Shown: positions 60,701 through 64,000 of the stretch, in pieces
Layout of the letters: each line of letters opens with the position of its first letter
Position numbering within the stretch: position 1 is the stretch's first letter
Assembly (NCBI GenBank): GCA_002633005.1
Contig: NMRA01000258.1
Coordinates: forward strand, 393,126 to 457,125
Source of the DNA: Phoronis australis
Lineage: Eukaryota > Phoronida > Phoronidae
DNA length: 64,000 nt
Direction of reading: 5' to 3'
The notes under the pieces: model-generated
Told to the model about the DNA's origin: nothing
What the model saw: the letters and a program-made list of their open reading frames with translations, nothing else
Databases searched by the model: none
Translations under genes and position numbers: made by a program

Positions 60701-63700
60701 GGCCTAGTGGACTCTCACCTTGCGACTGCGTGTAATTACAGGTAGAGTATTCGTGTCTAAAGGTGGAGGGGAAACACCTGAAGGTGCCAAGCAGCAGGTG
60801 GGTCTACACAAGACAGGGGCTTACACTCTACACACACTGTTTAGGGCACTGGCAATGCCATTTGTCCATTAGAAACAACCCTTGTAGTCAATTCAATGAG
60901 TGTGACTCATGTCAATACCCGAGAAGTGTGATAACATTGCTTTCATATTACAGTTAATGGACACATATTTTCTTTAAGCCATTGCTTGTGTAATATGCTT
61001 ACTGATGGACACAATGGAAGTCAGCCAGCATATTCAGTGTGTGTTGCTCTCCACACAATGAACAAAATGATAAAAAGAATTAATTCTGTATTTGCGCTAC
61101 GATGAAGAATCTTAAAATGTTCTTCATGGGACATACTACTTTTTCCTAGCATTCAGTTTGACATCAAAATTAACTTGCCTGAAGTATGAGAACGACATTT
61201 GACTTGTTCTGTTGGTAGGTGTAAGTGAGTGTCAGCCCTGGTCTGTGTACTCCCTCACTGTTTGTGAGGGAGTACTGCCAATTGTGTCTTCAGCTATTGT
61301 TCCGTCATTGAAAGTAATTAGAGAAGTTCTTAAATAGACCATAAAATCTAAAACATTCTTTGACAGTAATCCTTTCCCAATCATACGTACAGTAATAATT
61401 GCTTTAATGGAGAACGCAGTGAAACGATGTTATGTAGGACTTTATCGACTTGTCAAATGTCTTAAAAAATTATAATATATATAATTTTATTTTCTGAATG
61501 TAGAAAACTTGTAGAGTTTTGATTTTTGACTTTATACCGATTCACTATATTTATTTGGATCATGTGCCATGTCTTTTTAATAAAATTTAGCAAAAAAGTA
61601 AAGGTACATCCATAGAAAAAACAGTATCAATAACATATTAACCAAATTTCATTCGATATAAATGTTCAAGTTGAAATCTCAAAGTCACTGTTACAGTTTA
61701 CTTAAATTATCATTTCGTTTGATACAGTTCTTGAGTTTTTTCACAAAAATCATCAATATAAACACAAAAGTCTTATTTTTGTACCCCCTCATGCAAAAGT
61801 AGAAACTTTTAAAAACAGTTCCCAAGAGCATTATGAGTAACAACGCTCGGAGCAAAGTATCTGGAAGTTTAATATGAATTCGATGAGTCATTTCTGAGAT
61901 ATGTTGTTTCAAAGTTTGCCAAATTTGATCATTTCTGAGGGGTCCTATGTAACCATAATGGTTGACGTCTGTGATTTTGGATGTTCTTTTGTTTGATTTT
62001 TATAACTGTAAGTTTTTGAGGGACGAAATTATAAAAATGTTTGAACAAAGGAAAGTACATCTTTTACAGTTACAGTCACGTGTAATTACCAATATTGTAA
62101 AAAATCATTTTATGACTAGGTTTCTAATTAAAAAACAGTATTTACTGTAGTTTGACATTTAGTTGTCAGTAAACGATCACTTCTGAATGTATTTGTGAGT
62201 TATTTTGCTCTGTCAACATTTAGCCTCAATAGCTTAGCTCGCTTTACAACCTGTGACTAGGTAAAATGTGATCAAGTCTGTTTATTAAAGCCTCAGAGCA
62301 CGCCAAGGTTTCTTGTCATTGTTGACATAATTCTTGAATTTTAGTTTTATGCAGTAGCAACCATACTATTGCCACATTTTCATGGAATGCAAGTGCATTT
62401 CAAAAAACTTGTGAATAAGTCAAAACGCATATTTGTTTCTGGTGTGGGCCACTTCTCATTTGAAACTTGCGAGTTGCTGCTTCTGTGAAAAAAACAACGC
62501 TTTTGGTGTTGTCACCTGTTTTTTTAAAATAATGACAGACTAAAAATACCACATCACTGCACAAATTTTCAAAAAAAAAACAGACCAGACCCATTGCCGT
62601 TTTTTGTCCTGACATGATTTTTTTGGGGCTATAAAAATTTATTTCCACCAAGATTTGATCCCTACAAGTCAGCCCTGTGAGTGCGTTTCTTGAATGCAGA
62701 ACAGCATTGGCTGTTGTTGTGTTTAACATTGCATTGGCTGTTGTTGTGTTTAACATTGCATTGTGTTTACAGTCGTATGAGGTTGCCTGTAATCGTCTAA
62801 ACAAGATGTTATTGGAGGAGGTACTAGAAGAAGCCAGTGTTGAGGACAAGCAGTTCCCTAATAAAGGCTCAGACACCACTGAAATTAGTCGGGAGACCAT
62901 CTATCCGAAGGTGACCAGGAGAATCCCCTCGTTACTGGATAGTGAACCAGACGGTGGCGGTCATGGCAGCAGCCATGGTGTGCCTCCAATGTATGGAATG
63001 ACCGCACCAGCTGGTGCTATGGTTCCACCGATGTGGGGTGCAGACATGAACCGTAGTGGAACCCGGCCTTATGGGATGGGTCATCAGCCAATGATTGAGC
63101 CTATGTCAATGAGTGGTACGAGGGCATCCCAGGGACGAGAAGAATACGAGTATGGGCCCGTATCTGGGCAGCAGAGTGTGACACCTGTTGTTGATGTAGG
63201 CAAGCTGGAGAAGCTCAGTCAGATTGTGAAAAGAAGTCGCAAGAAGGAAGGTAACGGTGGTGGCTTGCGCTATGGGGAATTATTTAAATTATACCGCATA
63301 AATATTTATATGGCCATGCAATAATCATGTCATGTGATTGTACAATAACCTTAAAGATTATTGTACGGTCATGTCAGGTGGTCATTGCTCAGGAAAGAAA
63401 ATAAAATTGACAAAGAACTGTTGGTTAAATCTGCGCTATGTGGTATAAAGACGTTTAAAAGTCATGATTTTATACGAGCGAGTTAATAACCTCAGTGCTG
63501 CCACCTCTATTAATGACATCATCCTTATAAATACATATCATTCATATATTTCAAAGACTAGCTTGATCACCTGTAATGCACATACCACTTGCTCTTTACT
63601 ATGGCTAAATCAAAATAATTAACGTCCGGGGAGTTGTGAAAATTTGGTATATACTGCTTTGTTAAGAAATAAGATCTCCAAAATTGAAGGTTTATTTGTG

Positions 63701-63947
63701 TTAATGTAGTACAATGCATAAAATGAAGTCCGTTGGATGGTCAACCATTAAGCATCATTAAGACAATGACTAATTCTTGAAATGTTTTCAGGAGCACAGG
63801 TGCATCCCAGCCAGATATTTAAGAACGCCCTTGAAAGGTTCAGTCATCGAGACCTTCCTATAACCATCATTACTAAAGAAGACAATGACGTAGCAAACTT
63901 TTTGCGTTATGGCAGAATGTTGCCATATGCAAGCATGTTATTTTACA
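48691..63947 (+). CDS. Unrecognised RNA-binding-like protein with duplicated module (gene level, 3' incomplete)
   Basis: Twelve exons with GT-AG junctions and matching phases encode 773 codons, and the gene continues past the window. In order: a Tyr/Gln/Pro-rich start (MSWNQNYSYSGQYQPPLPP); a Ser/Gly/Gln repeat region with SGQSSGY units; a short helical segment (ANLENMVQKAKSSNTVLKQK); a Lys/Pro-rich basic region (QWVKKKKPPHGG, EKKKPRPPKEKEVYQ) with GGQGKGRGK; an acidic stretch (EDMVMSDDDMPEE); then a module of about 100 residues (KLGMCVKKLVDKEG, IFKKALNSF, DNDVDNFLRYGKMMPYA, AKQQSYEVACNRLNKM). A Met/Gly-rich linker leads into a second copy of the module. The AKQQ...ACNRL segment resembles the last helix of dsRNA-binding domains. 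A nuclear RNA-binding protein is my inference; I cannot assign a family. Confidence 0.85.
49116..49720. mobile_element. Large foldback element (about 605 bp) in intron 1
   Basis: Two long inverted arms, 49116-49390 and 49470-49720, pair over most of their length: GGCAACAcGTAGCCCC at the left end against GGGGCTACATGTTGCC at the right, through TATACATATCTTCGAT against ATCGAAGATATGTATA. The left arm has about 30 bp extra near 49340. The loop is short (about 80 bp). It would form a long hairpin if transcribed. Confidence 0.8.
49900..50716 (-). mobile_element. 5'-truncated LINE fragment (L1/Tx1-like 3' end)
   Basis: A 198-codon minus-strand frame (50120-50716) encodes the end of a non-LTR retrotransposon polyprotein. 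It has the zf-RVT pattern FFCGQSKEILKHLFWECETV and then FWTKVNNEI, with the preceding WLQFRLLTRILTTKSFL typical of the region after reverse transcriptase. A frameshift near 50150 moves the C-terminus to another frame (49986-50174). The minus strand ends in an A-rich tail (AAAAAATAAAAAAAG near 49905). Dead copy. The CA/GT-rich stretch at 49954-49980 lies in its 3' UTR. Confidence 0.8.
51224..51341 (+). other. Two adjacent hairpins, the second miRNA-precursor-like
   Basis: Hairpin 1: CACTGTTTCTA pairs with TAGAAACAGTG (51224-51256). Hairpin 2: ACACTGTGCATGCTCCT pairs with AGGAGCACGCACAGTGT and the match extends into flanking T/A runs (51278-51341), with one bulge and one mismatch in about 23 bp and a 17-nt loop. 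The size is near that of a short pre-miRNA stem, but no conserved miRNA is recognised; a MITE remnant is equally likely. Confidence 0.35.
52075..52360 (+). repeat. Dispersed repeat, copy 2 (see 4375-4690)
   Basis: Same ordered segments as the copy at 4375, same orientation, about 48 kb apart. Ends unclear. Confidence 0.6.
53202..53353 (+). CDS. Exon 2: Tyr/Gln/Pro-rich
   Basis: Acceptor ATTCTTTCCAG, donor CAG|GTAGGT, phase 1 to 0. Encodes YSYSGQYQPPLPPTPP, a six-proline run and YQQHYSHRTAAGQTAYVAQQ. Low-complexity prion-like composition. Confidence 0.9.
53560..53815 (+). repeat. 30-bp minisatellite next to an assembly gap
   Basis: Eight to nine imperfect copies of a 30-bp unit (ATCTATCAAAGTTTTTGAGT core) in intron 2 of the plus-strand gene. 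A 68-base N gap follows at 53919-53986. Confidence 0.88.
53919..53986. other. Assembly gap (68 N)
   Basis: Run of N inside intron 2. Exons on either side join in phase, so no coding sequence need be lost. Confidence 0.97.
54404..54854 (+). CDS. Exon 3: Ser/Gly/Gln repeat region
   Basis: 451 nt, phase 0 to 1, acceptor TTACTTGTAG, donor CTAG|GTAAAG. Begins PQYATYSYNPASGYYGS. Then come roughly eight degenerate repeats of a 15-20-residue unit with (S/N)QSSG and SGQ/SSQV motifs. Likely disordered; resembles FET-type low-complexity domains in composition only. Confidence 0.9.
55451..55549 (+). CDS. Exon 4: short helical segment
   Basis: 99 nt, phase 1-1. SLLASQQANLENMVQKAKSS then NTVLKQKFVKSSG; predicted amphipathic helix. 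Donor AGTG|GTCAGT. Confidence 0.88.
55759..56259 (-). mobile_element. hAT-like MITE, copy 2 (501 bp)
   Basis: Inverted relative to copy 1 at 24368-24875 and similar along its length. Ends CAGGGCTTGGAAT and ATTCCAAGCCCTG. TTCCG flanks both sides, with one extra base on the right, the same geometry as copy 1. In intron 4 of the plus-strand gene. Confidence 0.68.
56925..57131 (+). CDS. Exon 5: basic/proline region
   Basis: 207 nt, phase 1-1, acceptor CCTGTTTCAG. VPLTNTLGTGQVLEARSNKL and VQLGKSGMGYSGTQGT precede QQWVKKKKPPHGGAQPPPAP. The basic cluster could be a nuclear localisation signal. Confidence 0.9.
57132..58603. other. Intron 5, nothing recognised
   Basis: Ordinary intron sequence. Short ORFs have no support. 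Confidence 0.6.
58604..58763 (+). CDS. Exon 6: KKPRPPKEKE motif and GKGRGK
   Basis: Phase 1 to 2. Two donors overlap at the end: AAT|GTAAGG (58758) and AAG|GTACGT (58763). Only the second gives the phase needed by exon 7, because the first leads to an early stop there. Encodes EVYQLHHHGLGYEVDPSAPA and VILGGQGKGRGKNVR. Confidence 0.88.
59270..59406 (+). CDS. Exon 7
   Basis: 137 nt, phase 2 to 1. IMRESVLTNTSKTLSQFQSQ, then ELATLTEEQLAAQPMDEQFD. Polar and helical with an acidic end. Donor GAGG|GTAATG. Confidence 0.88.
59710..59961 (+). CDS. Exon 8: acidic stretch, basic cluster and start of module 1
   Basis: 252 nt, phase 1-1. EDMVMSDDDMPEEPHPNSVR, then a basic SRKRKHDG that could be an NLS, then LGKLGMCVKKLVDKEG. 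The last part matches the end of exon 11 (KLEKLSQIVKRSRKKEG), the start of the duplicated module. Confidence 0.9.
60234..60389 (+). CDS. Exon 9: module 1 core
   Basis: 156 nt, phase 1-1, acceptor CATTTCCAG, donor TTCG|GTAGGT. Encodes GEIFKKALNSFVMRSTPITM and DNDVDNFLRYGKMMPYACLM. Same length and phases as exon 12, with 26 of 51 aligned residues identical. Confidence 0.92.
60742..60797 (+). CDS. Exon 10: module 1, strand and start of last helix
   Basis: 56 nt, phase 1 to 0. RVFVSKGGGETPEGAKQQ leads directly into SYEVACNRLNKM in exon 11, giving a dsRBD-like G.....AK(Q).....A...L pattern. Donor CAG|GTGGGT. Confidence 0.85.
60798..62772. other. Intron 10 with a 27-bp duplication near its 3' end
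   Basis: About 2 kb, AT-rich. A 27-bp sequence (start CATTGGCTGTTGTTGTGTTT) is duplicated at 62705-62758, just before the acceptor at 62772, and a third partial match forms part of the acceptor tract. No exon found. Confidence 0.6.
62773..63250 (+). CDS. Exon 11: end of module 1, Met/Gly-rich linker, start of module 2
   Basis: 478 nt, phase 0 to 1. SYEVACNRLNKMLLEEVLEE closes module 1. A linker rich in Gly, Met, Pro and Ser (PPMYGMTAPAGAMVPPMWGA) follows, then DVGKLEKLSQIVKRSRKKEG opens module 2. The frame also reads upstream through the 27-bp duplication at 62705, but the TTTACAG acceptor and phase fix the start. Confidence 0.92.
63792..63947 (+). CDS. Exon 12: module 2 core
   Basis: 156 nt, phase 1-1, acceptor GTTTTCAG, donor TACA|GTAAGT. 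SQIFKNALERFSHRDLPITI and DNDVANFLRYGRMLPYASML repeat the exon 9 pattern. The counterpart of exon 10 would lie beyond 64000. Confidence 0.92.
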
Positions 63948-64000
63948 GTAAGTCGTGTTTTTTACCTTTTATTCGTGTAAATATTTCTATAATAATCGTA

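Noticed and set aside
1-64000. Bacterial features (operons, ribosome binding sites, terminators, insertion sequences)
   Set aside because: Spliced genes, large introns and eukaryotic transposons show this is animal DNA, so such features were not called.

Overview
This is intron-rich, AT-rich animal nuclear DNA, not bacterial or viral. Exons are short with GT-AG junctions and compatible phases. Introns reach several kb and hold minisatellites, MITE-like transposons, a LINE fragment and three assembly gaps. SHOC2 and CTCF-like motifs imply a bilaterian. The repeat style suggests a marine invertebrate (hemichordate, echinoderm, cephalochordate or mollusc-like), but I cannot name the species.

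Layout. (1) Positions 87-215 are the last coding exon of an unrecognised plus-strand gene whose body lies left of the window. (2) Positions 9283-33267, minus strand, hold SHOC2, the leucine-rich-repeat scaffold of the SHOC2-RAS-PP1C phosphatase that activates RAF. Twelve coding exons are placed. One roughly 23-residue LRR exon (expected between 11964 and 9350) and the last roughly 70 residues were not found; some may lie in the gap at 7537-8154. (3) Positions 33446-48690 are mostly repeat-bearing intergenic DNA with one weak small ORF and an NRF1-like site. (4) Positions 48691-63947, plus strand, hold the first 12 coding exons (773 codons) of a gene I do not recognise. Its start is Tyr/Gln/Ser/Pro-rich, its middle is basic, and it carries a duplicated module tentatively resembling a dsRNA-binding fold. 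It runs off the right edge. SHOC2 and this gene are head to head; SHOC2 and the left-edge gene are tail to tail.

The most unusual features are in the repeats. Three blocks (6040-7536, 14735-16312, 28640-29400) are built from units of about 145 bp. Each unit has a same-orientation core close to the vertebrate CTCF consensus, giving 25 motifs (some degenerate) in and near SHOC2. A 33-bp minisatellite at 12592-12916 has grown out of a SHOC2 exon-intron boundary, so the true 5' splice site is followed by about nine copies of itself; using the copies would add a stop codon. A second array (8155-8283) also repeats a donor-like sequence. A PIF/Harbinger-like MITE with TTA target duplications sits 4 nt inside a SHOC2 intron and supplies the +5 G of the splice donor. 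Three more copies of that family, a nested element, two hAT-like copies and several foldback elements fill the introns.
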